Positions 53,029-61,215 of a DNA stretch of 64,000 bases are shown here, in pieces; position 1 is the stretch's first letter; the number at the start of each line of letters is the position of its first letter. The stretch lies in assembly GCF_009707865.1 (NCBI RefSeq), contig NZ_WMBA01000003.1:124001-188000 (forward strand). The letters run 5' to 3'. Made by a program: the position numbers and the translations under genes. This DNA is from Amycolatopsis pithecellobii. Its GTDB lineage: Bacteria > Actinomycetota > Actinomycetes > Mycobacteriales > Pseudonocardiaceae. A model generated the notes under the pieces. The model was not told where the DNA came from, did no database searches, and saw only the letters and a list, made by a program, of their open reading frames with translations.

Positions 53029-54006
53029 TCAATTCGCCCGGACACCGGACTTCACCACCGCTTCCGTGAGCAGTTCCAGCTGTCGCATGAGGATTCTTTC
53101 GCTGGGATTGGGCAGGTCGATGGTGACGTGCTGGACGCCGAGGTCCGCGTATTCGTTCAGCAGTTCCGCCGCGTTCTCCACCGACAGGAATTTCCGGAGA
53201 CTCTTCCCCGTATAAGGCGCCTTCGGATCGGAGATCCCCCAGATCAGCGATACCGCGATCCCCGGGCACGGAACGCCCTGCTCAGCCGCCTGCTCCTCCA
53301 GGTAGCGCCGGCCGGTCCGCACCTGCTCGGGCTCCAGCCTCGCCGGCAGCCAGACGTCGCCGAGCTCCACGGCACGCCGCACCGCCCGCCGGCTGTTGCC
53401 CCCGACCAGCACGGGGGGACTCGGCTGCTGCGGGCTTTTGATGAGCGGTCTGATGGTGGGCAGCTGGGTGAACCGGCCGGCGAAATCGAACTCCTCACCC
53501 CGGAGCATCTGGCGGATCACCCGGATGTACTCGTCGGTGCGGAGTCCCCGCTGGGCGGGAGAAACACCGATGGCGTTGAACTCCGCCTCGACGTGACCGA
53601 CCCCGATACCGAAGAGCATCCGGCCTTTCGAAAGGACGTCGAGGGTGCCCAGCATCTTGGCCTGGACAACGGGATCCCGGTAGGGCAGCACGATGACGGA
53701 GCTCCCGAGCTCGATCTTCGTCGTGCTACCGGCGAGAAAGCCCCAGAGCATATACGGGTCCAGCCACCAATTCTCCTCCCCGTAATATTCGACGGCCGTG
53801 AATTCCTTGTTGCCGTATTCCTCGATGTCCAGCCATTGCCGTACCGGCTCGACGCGGGTGTCCTCGAGTCCGCCCACCGGCGCGACGAGGTGGTCTTGCA
53901 CCCACAGCGAGTCGAACGCCAGGTTCTCCGCGGTCGTCGCGAGGCGCAGGACCTCATCTCCGCGGACCCAGGACCGATAGCACGGTATCCAGGTACCGAC
54001 CTTCAC
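53029..54006 (-). CDS. LLM-class F420-dependent oxidoreductase
   Basis: 325 residues of luciferase-like TIM barrel: VKVGTWIPCYRSW start, LAFDSLWVQDHLVAPVGG, IELGSSVIVLPYRDPVVQAK, GIGVGHVEAEFNAIG and PPVLVGGNSRRAVRRAVEL. These fit F420-dependent actinobacterial LLM proteins. The possible reaction is reduction or oxidation of a CoA ester or ketone in the pathway. GTG 54006 has AGGAGG a few bases upstream. It is 34 bp after the CoA transferase gene. Confidence 0.84.
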   Translation of the reverse strand: MKVGTWIPCYRSWVRGDEVLRLATTAENLAFDSLWVQDHLVAPVGGLEDTRVEPVRQWLDIEEYGNKEFTAVEYYGEENWWLDPYMLWGFLAGSTTKIELGSSVIVLPYRDPVVQAKMLGTLDVLSKGRMLFGIGVGHVEAEFNAIGVSPAQRGLRTDEYIRVIRQMLRGEEFDFAGRFTQLPTIRPLIKSPQQPSPPVLVGGNSRRAVRRAVELGDVWLPARLEPEQVRTGRRYLEEQAAEQGVPCPGIAVSLIWGISDPKAPYTGKSLRKFLSVENAAELLNEYADLGVQHVTIDLPNPSERILMRQLELLTEAVVKSGVRAN

Positions 54007-54040
54007 AGCGCCTCCTGATTTCTCCAGAAAAAATTGCGGC

Positions 54041-56344
54041 TCACGGCCATCCCGGCGGCAAGTCATTGGTCTGGACCGCCCAGTGCTTCTCCAGCGTGGC
54101 CACTTCGTCACCGAGCCCGGCCCGCTCGAGGATACGCACGCCGTCGGCGCCGGGCGGCCGGACGGCGTGCCCGACGCGGGCCGGGGTATCCGACAGCGCG
54201 AGTGCGACGCCCGGCATCGTGATCTCCCCGGCCTCCTCATAGATCTGCCGCACGGACATGCCGCGGGCCAGGTTCACCGGGTGCGTCATCAGCTCGGCGA
54301 GGGTCACCAGCTCGTGGGCGCCGAGGCCGGCGGCACGCAGCGCGGTTACCCACTCGGCAGCGGGCCGGGCCGCGAACGCCTCCTCCAACCGGCCGGCCAG
54401 CTCGTCCGGGCCGGTGATCCCCGCGATGCCGGCCAGTCCGTCGATCCCGTCGAGGCGGGCCCGGTCGGCCTCGGTGGCACCGAGGAAGAACCAGCTGTCC
54501 GCCGCCTGGTAGAAGCGCATCAGCGGGCCCTCGCCGAGCACGGCGATACCGGCCGGCTCGGCGGCGGGTCCCGACCCGGCGTGCTCCAGCATCAGTGTCG
54601 CCTGGTGCAGGGTGCCGGTCTGGACCAATGATGTCCGCACCCGCAGGCCCTCGCCGGTGGCGGCGTGGTGATAGATGCCCAGCAGCGCGGCGAAGGCCGT
54701 GGCGACCCCGGTGCCGTAGTCGAGCACGGTGTAGGGGCCGAAGATGGCGGGCGGGTTGCCGGGGCCGCCGGTCCGCGCCATGACCCCGGTGACGGCCTGG
54801 CCCTGGGCCTCGTATCCGCGCCCGCGCGCCCACGGCCCGATGCCGCCGAAGCAGCTCACCGTGGCGTAGACGATGCCGGGTTTGCGCGCACGGACAGCCT
54901 CGTAGCCGATGCCGTAGCGCTCGGCGGTGCCGGGCGGGAAGTTGAGCACCACGACGTCCGCCTGGTCGACCAGCCGCCAGAAGACCTGCTGGCCCTCGAC
55001 GTGCTCGATGTCGAGGAGGATCGACTGTTTGCCGCGGTTGATGCTGCTGTGTACCGGGATAGTGCGCTGCGGTGCGTTGATCTTGATGACCTCCGCGCCC
55101 AGCTCCCCGAGGATCCGTCCGGAGCTCGGACCGGCCAGGATCTGGGTGAGGTCGAGCACGCGCAGGCCCGCGAGCGCGCTTTCCCGCGCGACGGCGGCCG
55201 GCGCGGGGGTCTCGGCGGGCTCGGTAGTCGCGAGCTCGGCGAGAATGTCCGCCCGGTCGGCGTCGGGCAGGTGACGGGGCCGCAGCGCGTGGTCCAGACC
55301 ATCTGGGCCCTGGTCGTCACCCACGTGCACCGGGATGCCCGCCATCCACGTCGGGCCGAACACCGGGTCGTCGAGCCGGGTGACCGCGCCGGACGCCCCG
55401 GCGTGCGGTGTCGCGAGCCACTCGCGGGCGGTCCGGACCTTGGCGATCGGGACGCCCGCCCGGCGTCCCAGGTCCTCCCAATACGCCGCCGGGTGCTCGA
55501 GGAACATCTCGGTGAGCCGGGCGCACAGGGTCTCGTCGTCGAGGACTGTCCACTCCGGACGGCCGGCCTCCTGTAGCAACCAGTTGCGGAAGCGCGGGCT
55601 TGAGCCGATCGGGTTGAACTGCACGTACCGGTCGTCCCCGCAGCGGTAGGTGCCGGCGCCGAGGACCTTGTTCAACACGAACTCCGGTTTCGGCCCGCCG
55701 GCGGAGATGGCGTAGGTGCCCTGGTCCCCGATGGCCTCGAACATGGCGTCATACAAGGGAACGGACACATGCTGGCCGCGGCCGGAGCGAAGGCGCTCGG
55801 TCAGCGCGGCGACGATGCCGACGGCACCGAGCAGCGCCGCGAAGTTCGACGCGATCGGCAACGCGCTGTAGGTGGGCCGCGTCATGTCCCAGCCCTCGGG
55901 GGCTTCGCTCATCCGCGTCCGGCAGTTGTGTGTGGCGGCGGCGATGACGCCTTCGAAGGCCCGGACCCCGGCGCGTGGGTCGTCCGGGGCGAAACCGGGC
56001 AGCGACAGGTAGACCAGGCGCGGACTGCTCTCCCGCAGATCCGCCCAGCCCAGCCCGAAGCGCGCCATGACCCCTGGCCGGAAGTTCTCGATCACCACGT
56101 CCGCCCGCTCGACGAGCGCGAGGGCGGTTTTCCGGTCCGCCACCGTGGTCAGGTCGAGGGTGATGCGGCGCTTGCCGCGGCTGAGGAAGGCATCCGCCGT
56201 GGCGGTTGCCACGGCACTGTCGGGGCGGTCGACTCGCACCACCTCCGCCCCCTGCTCGGCGAGCAGGACGCCCACGAGCGGCCCGGCGATGTAGTGGCCG
56301 AAGTCGACGACACGAATCCCTGCGAGCGGGCCGGCGTTGGTCAT
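54041..56344 (-). CDS. Double-length CaiB/BaiF (class III) CoA transferase
   Basis: 767 residues holding two complete CoA_transf_3 domains in tandem: residues about 3-385 (GIRVVDFGHYIAGPLVGVLL start) and about 400-760 (GLRVLDLTQILAGPSSGRIL start). Single-domain enzymes are about 400 residues. At the position of the catalytic Asp both copies have Glu (VRAFEGVIAA in the first, GRGYEAQGQA in the second). It would move CoA between acids. It is the first gene of the unit behind operator site 5. Confidence 0.86.
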   Translation of the reverse strand: MTNAGPLAGIRVVDFGHYIAGPLVGVLLAEQGAEVVRVDRPDSAVATATADAFLSRGKRRITLDLTTVADRKTALALVERADVVIENFRPGVMARFGLGWADLRESSPRLVYLSLPGFAPDDPRAGVRAFEGVIAAATHNCRTRMSEAPEGWDMTRPTYSALPIASNFAALLGAVGIVAALTERLRSGRGQHVSVPLYDAMFEAIGDQGTYAISAGGPKPEFVLNKVLGAGTYRCGDDRYVQFNPIGSSPRFRNWLLQEAGRPEWTVLDDETLCARLTEMFLEHPAAYWEDLGRRAGVPIAKVRTAREWLATPHAGASGAVTRLDDPVFGPTWMAGIPVHVGDDQGPDGLDHALRPRHLPDADRADILAELATTEPAETPAPAAVARESALAGLRVLDLTQILAGPSSGRILGELGAEVIKINAPQRTIPVHSSINRGKQSILLDIEHVEGQQVFWRLVDQADVVVLNFPPGTAERYGIGYEAVRARKPGIVYATVSCFGGIGPWARGRGYEAQGQAVTGVMARTGGPGNPPAIFGPYTVLDYGTGVATAFAALLGIYHHAATGEGLRVRTSLVQTGTLHQATLMLEHAGSGPAAEPAGIAVLGEGPLMRFYQAADSWFFLGATEADRARLDGIDGLAGIAGITGPDELAGRLEEAFAARPAAEWVTALRAAGLGAHELVTLAELMTHPVNLARGMSVRQIYEEAGEITMPGVALALSDTPARVGHAVRPPGADGVRILERAGLGDEVATLEKHWAVQTNDLPPGWP

Positions 56345-56374
56345 AAGGGAACAGTCATTGTCAGCACTACGAAA

Positions 56375-56424
56375 AGTCAACGGGACGGCGCCGCTGCGAC
56401 CGCGGCAGTTGTTCTAGAACGAGC
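56375..56424 (-). promoter_or_regulatory. Regulon operator site 5 plus -35 element
   Basis: On the minus strand GCTCGTTCTAGAACAACT (56424-56407), then 26 nt, then TTGACT (56380-56375) with GACTGT 18 nt on. It points to the CoA-transferase unit and lies in the 147-bp region shared with the divergent MFS gene at 56492. Confidence 0.7.
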
Positions 56425-56491
56425 GACGGTTGCTCGCCACGGACGCGCCTGCACAGACTGCGTACTGCCCTGGGACGACAGAGGAGTCGCC

Positions 56492-57865
56492 ATGACCGTT
56501 CCCGCCGAGCCGGCCCGCCCGTCACTGACGGAAGTAGCCGCCACCGCGACGATCACCCCGGCCCAACGGAAGCGGGCGACGATCTCCGTCGCCGCCGGAT
56601 CGGTGCTGGAATACTTCGACTGGATCATCTACTCGGTGTTCGCGGTCTACTTCGCACCGCTCGTGTTCCACGCCGGTGATCTGACCTCGGCGCTGCTGCA
56701 GTCCGCCGCGGTGTTCGCGACCGGCTATCTGATCCGCCCGATCGGCGCGGTGATCATCGGCAAGGTCTCCGACCGGCACGGCCGTAAGCCTGCCCTGACC
56801 CTGTCGGTCACCATGGTGACGATCGGGACCCTGATGATCGCCGCGGTGCCCACCTACGCCGCCGTGGGCGTCTGGTCCTCGGTCATGCTGGTGGTGGCCC
56901 GGGTCCTGCAGGGCCTGGCCTTCGGCGGCGAGTTCGGCACCGCGTCGGCCACCCTGCGCGAGATCTCCCCACCGGAGCGGCGGGGCAGGGTGTCGAGCAG
57001 CTTCACCATCGCGTCCTCGAGCGGCAACATTCTGGGCTTCGTCGTGCTGGTGGTGCTGACCACGGTGCTCAGCCCCGCGCAGATGAGCAGCTTCGGGTGG
57101 CGCATCCCGTTCGCCCTGGCCGTTGTGGGCGCGTTCGTCCTGCTCTACCTGCGCGTGCGCATGATCGAGAGCCCGGTCTTCCGGTTGGTCGAGGCTTCGC
57201 CCGCGCGGGAACGGGGGCGGATCCGGGACCTGCTGAGCCCCGGGAACCGCGGGAGCATGCTGCTGGTCTTCGGGGCCTTCGCCATGACCATCCCGATCTT
57301 CATCACCGTGACCTCCTACTCCCAGAAGCTCGGGGTCGCGGGCCTGGGGCTGTCGTCGAAATCGGTGGGGTGGGCCCTGCTGATCGCCCTGGTCGTGATG
57401 GCGGTCTCGACGTACTTCTTCGGCTGGCTCGGGGACCGATACGGGACCGCCACCGTGTTCGCGATCGGGGTCGGCAGCGCCACCGTCCTCATCGTGCCGG
57501 CGTATCTGTTCATCACCGGGACCGGCACGGTTGCCGGGCTCACGATCGGGGTGAGCGTGCTCAGCCTGTGCGTATCGATGTGGGGCGCTGTGCAGCAGAC
57601 CGTGTACGCCGCGCTGCTCCCGCCTCACCTGCGGGCCCTCGGGGTCGGTCTGGCGGTCGGCATCGCCACGGCGGCGTTCGGCGGTCCGGCGGAGCTCGTC
57701 GCGCTGAGCTTCGCCAAGGCGGGTTTCCCCATCGGACACTTCATCCTGATGACCTTCCTCGGCCTGTGCGGCACCGTCGTGGCCCTGCTCATCCGAAAGC
57801 GGCTCGCCGCGGAGCGCTCGACACCCCTTGCCGAGCCGGCATCCGCCGCGCGGCAGGCCCGCTAG
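56492..57865 (+). CDS. MFS transporter, metabolite:H+ symporter (MHS) type
   Basis: 457 residues, 12 helices. The N-terminal region SVLEYFDWIIYSVFAVYFAP and motif A RPIGAVIIGKVSDRHGRKPAL, then LQGLAFGGEFGTASATLREIS with the MHS-type GGE, match ShiA/KgtP/ProP-like carboxylate symporters. GAGGAG lies five bases before ATG 56492. It is divergent from the CoA-transferase unit and may share operator site 5, giving a second uptake route. It is convergent with the GntR gene. Confidence 0.86.
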   Translation: MTVPAEPARPSLTEVAATATITPAQRKRATISVAAGSVLEYFDWIIYSVFAVYFAPLVFHAGDLTSALLQSAAVFATGYLIRPIGAVIIGKVSDRHGRKPALTLSVTMVTIGTLMIAAVPTYAAVGVWSSVMLVVARVLQGLAFGGEFGTASATLREISPPERRGRVSSSFTIASSSGNILGFVVLVVLTTVLSPAQMSSFGWRIPFALAVVGAFVLLYLRVRMIESPVFRLVEASPARERGRIRDLLSPGNRGSMLLVFGAFAMTIPIFITVTSYSQKLGVAGLGLSSKSVGWALLIALVVMAVSTYFFGWLGDRYGTATVFAIGVGSATVLIVPAYLFITGTGTVAGLTIGVSVLSLCVSMWGAVQQTVYAALLPPHLRALGVGLAVGIATAAFGGPAELVALSFAKAGFPIGHFILMTFLGLCGTVVALLIRKRLAAERSTPLAEPASAARQAR

Positions 57866-57898
57866 GGGCGCTCGCGAGCCGGCTGACCGAGTAGCGCC

Positions 57899-57929
57899 GG
57901 CTCAGGCCACCGAAGAGGCGGCCTGAGCC
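57899..57929. terminator. Hairpin between convergent MFS and GntR genes
   Basis: GGCTCAGGCC (57899-57908) and GGCCTGAGCC (57920-57929) form a perfect 10-bp stem with an 11-nt loop. It overlaps the last codons of the minus-strand GntR gene and lies 34 bp after the MFS stop. Confidence 0.6.
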
Positions 57930-58597
57930 GCCAGGTATTCGAGCAGGAGATCGGCGGTCTGCGTGAGATGACTCTTGAGCAGCTCGCTGGCCTCGGCGCC
58001 GTTCCGCGCCAGGGCCGCGTCCTTGATGGCACGGTGTTCCGCGGCGAAGTCGCGGTGCGAAGTGTTGAGGGTGACCCCGTGCGACCAGCTTCGGTAAATC
58101 TGGCCCGCATCGCGCAGGGAGGCCGCGATGTCGATCAGGCGCACGGATGGGCAAGCGGAAATCAGTGCGACGTGGAAGTCGGTGTGAAGCGCCTCCCATG
58201 CCGGGCTGACCGCGTCGCCGGTGGCTCCTTGCCATACCGGCGTGCGTTCGAGCGCGTAGTGACTGGCGACGACGCGGGTCTCCCACGCGAGGTCGCCGTG
58301 TTCCACGGATTGCACGAGCGCGGAACCCTCGATCTCGCAGCGGGCCAGCGTCAGATCCGACAAGTCCGCGGCCGTGACCGTGGGCACGCGGAACCCCACC
58401 TGGGGTTCGGCGACGACGAGGCCCAGCTCCGTCAGCCGGGACAGCGCTTCACGAGTTACGCCCACGCTCGCCGAATACCGTTGGCTGAGGGACGCGAACG
58501 CCAGCTTGGACCCTGGCGGGAGATCACCGGACAAAATGTCGGCTTTGAGCCGGGCGAACACACCTTCGACTCGCGTTCGTTCATCGCCACTCGCCAT
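57902..58597 (-). CDS. GntR family regulator, FCD subfamily
   Basis: 231 residues: winged helix with LKADILSGDLPPGSKLAFASL and VTREALSRLTELGLV (about residues 17-62), then an all-helical FCD domain with metal-binding His in LHTDFHVALI, AAEHRAIKDAAL and LLKSHLTQT. FCD regulators respond to organic acids. It is divergent from the P450 gene at 58784 with a clean 7-bp dyad between them, so the P450 is its likely target. Confidence 0.87.
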   Translation of the reverse strand: MASGDERTRVEGVFARLKADILSGDLPPGSKLAFASLSQRYSASVGVTREALSRLTELGLVVAEPQVGFRVPTVTAADLSDLTLARCEIEGSALVQSVEHGDLAWETRVVASHYALERTPVWQGATGDAVSPAWEALHTDFHVALISACPSVRLIDIAASLRDAGQIYRSWSHGVTLNTSHRDFAAEHRAIKDAALARNGAEASELLKSHLTQTADLLLEYLAAQAASSVA

Positions 58598-58633
58598 GGT
58601 GAAATGGTACCAGATTCAAGATCCCTCGTATGT

Positions 58634-58656
58634 TCGAAGATTCTTGATGTCTTCGA
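58634..58656. promoter_or_regulatory. Probable GntR/FCD operator
   Basis: TCGAAGA-N9-TCTTCGA, a perfect 7-bp inverted repeat, lies 37 bp before the GntR start and 128 bp before the P450 start. A second looser pair, TCAAGA (58616) and TCTTGA (58642), overlaps it. Confidence 0.55.
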
Positions 58657-58783
58657 CTTCTGTGGCTAGGCTGAGCGGACTCGATCAGCGGCGACGAGGG
58701 AGGCGGGCGTTTCATGAGGCTGGCGGTCGGCAGGCCGCGCCGTCTCTCATCCGTCTCGACGCGCGGTAATCCAGAGGTAAGGG

Positions 58784-59962
58784 ATGAGCGTGACCGTGAT
58801 TTCACTTGATATTGATCTGTTCAGTGATGGGGCGTTGTTGGATCCGTGGCCGTTGTATCGGCGGATTCGGGATGCGGGGCCGGTGGTGTTTCTGAGTCGG
58901 CTCGGGGTGTGGGCGATGGGTCGGTATGGGCCGGTGCGGGCGGCGTTGCGTGATTGGGAGACGTATTCGTCGGCGCAGGGGATTGCGTTGAATCCGGTTG
59001 CGAATGGGACGACGGAGGGCCGGTTGCTGACGTCGGATCCGCCGGAGCACGACACGTTGCGTAGTGTGCTGGCTCATCGGTTGTTGCCGCGGCAGCTTCG
59101 GGATGTCGGGCAGACTGTGGCTCGGCGGGCGGAGGAGTTGGTCGAGGGCCTCGTCGAACGGGGCGAGTTTGATGCGGTGCCGGATCTGGCGCAGGCGTTG
59201 CCGTTGGGTGTCGTGTTGGATTTGATCGGGTTACCGCAGGACGGTCGTGACGAGATTCTGCGCTGGGCGGATGGGGCGTTTTCCGCGAGTGGGCCCGAAG
59301 GTCCTCGGACGTCTGAGGGGCTTGCGTTGCTGGAGGAGCAGTTCCAGTATCTGATCACCCGGGCGACCAGGGACCAGCTCGCTCCCGGCAGTATGGGCTG
59401 GGCTATTTATCAGGCTGCTGATGAGGGCAGGATTGATGCGAAGTCCATCCTGCCGTTGATGTCGGCGTATTTGACTGCTGGTCTTGACACGACCGTGAAT
59501 GCGATTGGTAACGCGGTTTACTATTTTGCCCACAATCCGGGGCAGTGGGATCTGGTGCGGCAGAATCCGGAAATCGTGGCTAATGCGTTCAATGAGGTTC
59601 TGCGTGTTGAGTCGCCGGTTCAGTTCTTCACGCGTGTGACGACGCGTGAGGTGGATGTTGAGGGTGTGCGGCTGCCGGAGGGTGCCAGGGTGATGATGAT
59701 GTACGCGTCGGCTAATCGTGATGAGCGTCGGTGGGAGAATCCCGCGACGTTCGATGTCAGGCGTAACGCGGCTGAGCACATCGCGTTCGGTCATGGTGTG
59801 CATGGCTGCGCCGGACAGGCCCTGGCCCGCATCGAAGGACACGCGATTTTGCAGTCCCTCGCGAAACGTGTGGCCCGCTTCGAAGTCTCGGCACCGGAAC
59901 GGCGGATCAACCAACTGATCCGCGGCTTCAAATCGTTGCCGACCGTCGTCCAGGCGCTCTGA
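58784..59962 (+). CDS. Cytochrome P450, CYP199-like
   Basis: 392 residues with all P450 hallmarks: I-helix AYLTAGLDTTVNAIG, the ExxR in NEVLRVESPVQ, and heme-ligand C342 in FGHGVHGCAGQALAR. The blocks AGLDTTVNxIG, ESPVQxFxRTT, SANRDxRRW and the N-terminal DPWPLYRRIRDAGPVV resemble CYP199 enzymes, which O-demethylate or hydroxylate para-substituted benzoates. Many codons end in T or G (ttg, ggt, gat, gtt) where neighbours use C, suggesting recent acquisition. No ferredoxin or reductase gene is adjacent. AGAGGTAAGGG precedes the ATG. Confidence 0.88.
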   Translation: MSVTVISLDIDLFSDGALLDPWPLYRRIRDAGPVVFLSRLGVWAMGRYGPVRAALRDWETYSSAQGIALNPVANGTTEGRLLTSDPPEHDTLRSVLAHRLLPRQLRDVGQTVARRAEELVEGLVERGEFDAVPDLAQALPLGVVLDLIGLPQDGRDEILRWADGAFSASGPEGPRTSEGLALLEEQFQYLITRATRDQLAPGSMGWAIYQAADEGRIDAKSILPLMSAYLTAGLDTTVNAIGNAVYYFAHNPGQWDLVRQNPEIVANAFNEVLRVESPVQFFTRVTTREVDVEGVRLPEGARVMMMYASANRDERRWENPATFDVRRNAAEHIAFGHGVHGCAGQALARIEGHAILQSLAKRVARFEVSAPERRINQLIRGFKSLPTVVQAL

Positions 59963-60178
59963 TCAATCGTTCGCCGGTGTTACCCGTAACCGGCTGCCGC
60001 GTCGCCCCGACGCCAACCCGATCGATGCGGCGTCGAGATGATGGACGCGCCCGAGATAGGACGGGACCCAGGCCGAGACGGCATAGTTGACGAATGCGGA
60101 GCACACGACAGCACCGAGAAGGAGCAGAGCAGATACACCCTGTTGCTGTAGGATCTCAAAACAGACTTCATTTTCTCA
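59963..60178 (-). pseudogene. MFS transporter fragment (middle/second-half piece)
   Basis: One minus frame, open for about 70 codons, reads ...QGVSALLLLGAVVCSAFVNY then AVSAWVPSYLGRVHHLDAA, a helix plus the W-x-P-S/T-x-L-x-R-x-H-G/H element found after the central loop of MFS transporters, and ends at TGA 59965. No start or other helices remain. The P450 gene ends directly beside it. A plus-strand scrap of about 39 codons (ending TGA near 60328, with ERDLVIYDSRLEKARLLFAE) follows and is unidentified; the rest to 60346 holds nothing I recognise. Confidence 0.5.
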
Positions 60179-60346
60179 CTGGCCACTTCATGTCCGTTTC
60201 ATTTGTGAAGCGGAGATGAGACTGGGTCGGCCGTCTGGGGGTTGTCGGCTATCGAGCGCGATCTGGTGATCTACGATTCCCGGTTGGAGAAGGCGCGCTT
60301 GCTGTTCGCGGAATTCGAGAGCTTTTGAGCGGTCCAGGTGTCTCTG

Positions 60347-61129
60347 TTATGCGCCGGCGCCGCCGTCGACCGGAATGATGGCGCCGGTTACCATCGAGGC
60401 TCGGTCGCTGAGTAGCCAGGCGGCGACCTCGGCGACCTCGCGGGGCTGGGCCATGCGGCCGAGTGGGGTCGCCGCGTTGTTGCGTTCGATGATGCCCGGG
60501 GATACCGCTTCCCATGCGTCGATCATCTCCGTGGCGGTGCCGCCGGGGGTGATGCCGTTCACTCGGATGCCCTGAGGGCCCCAGGTCACGGCTGCGGTCT
60601 CGGTGATGCTGTTGAGTGCGCGCTTCATGGCGCCGTACGCGGGGAGGGCGGGGTTTGCGCGGCGGCTGCCGATGCTTGAGGTGTTGACGATCGCCCCGCC
60701 GCCGCCCCGTCGCATGAGTGCGGCCTGGGCGGTCATGGCGGTCCAATGCGCCCGGAAGTTCACGGCGAACTGCTCGTCGATGTCCTCGTCGCTCGTGGTG
60801 TCGAGCGGGCCGGGCTGCTGGATCGTCGCGCCGTTGTTGAAGGCGCCGTCGAGTCGTCCGTGCAGTTCCTCGACGCGGTCGAGCGCCGCGCGGATGCTCG
60901 TACGGTCGGCGAGGTCCACTGTCACGGCATCCGCGACGCCGCCGTGGGCGCGGATCTCGGTGACGATCCGCTGGAGGGCGTCGGTGCTGCGGGCGGCGAG
61001 CACGACGGCGGCCCCCTCGGAGGCGAAGAGTCGGGCTGCGGCCTCTCCGATGCCGCGGCTGGCGCCGGTGATGAACACAACCTTGCGGGTGAGCAGGCCG
61101 ACGGGTGCGATGTTGATGTTGTTCGTCAT
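60347..61129 (-). CDS. SDR-family oxidoreductase
   Basis: 260 residues of classical SDR: ITGASRGIG (about 20-28), FNNGA in place of NNAG, catalytic Ser in NTSSIGS and Tyr/Lys in PAYGAMKRAL, and the TGAIIPVDGG end. NAD(P)-dependent alcohol/ketone oxidoreductase of unknown substrate. It starts at ATG 61129, 86 bp from the divergent XRE regulator, which probably controls it. Length and catalytic set are complete. Confidence 0.86.
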   Translation of the reverse strand: MTNNINIAPVGLLTRKVVFITGASRGIGEAAARLFASEGAAVVLAARSTDALQRIVTEIRAHGGVADAVTVDLADRTSIRAALDRVEELHGRLDGAFNNGATIQQPGPLDTTSDEDIDEQFAVNFRAHWTAMTAQAALMRRGGGGAIVNTSSIGSRRANPALPAYGAMKRALNSITETAAVTWGPQGIRVNGITPGGTATEMIDAWEAVSPGIIERNNAATPLGRMAQPREVAEVAAWLLSDRASMVTGAIIPVDGGAGA

Positions 61130-61215
61130 GACTACAGCGTCGGGCCGGTCTCTAGGTCGGATACAGGCACAGGTGGTGCCAGGCTCCGTCGCCGCGCGGC
61201 GCGCAGACTTGGGGT

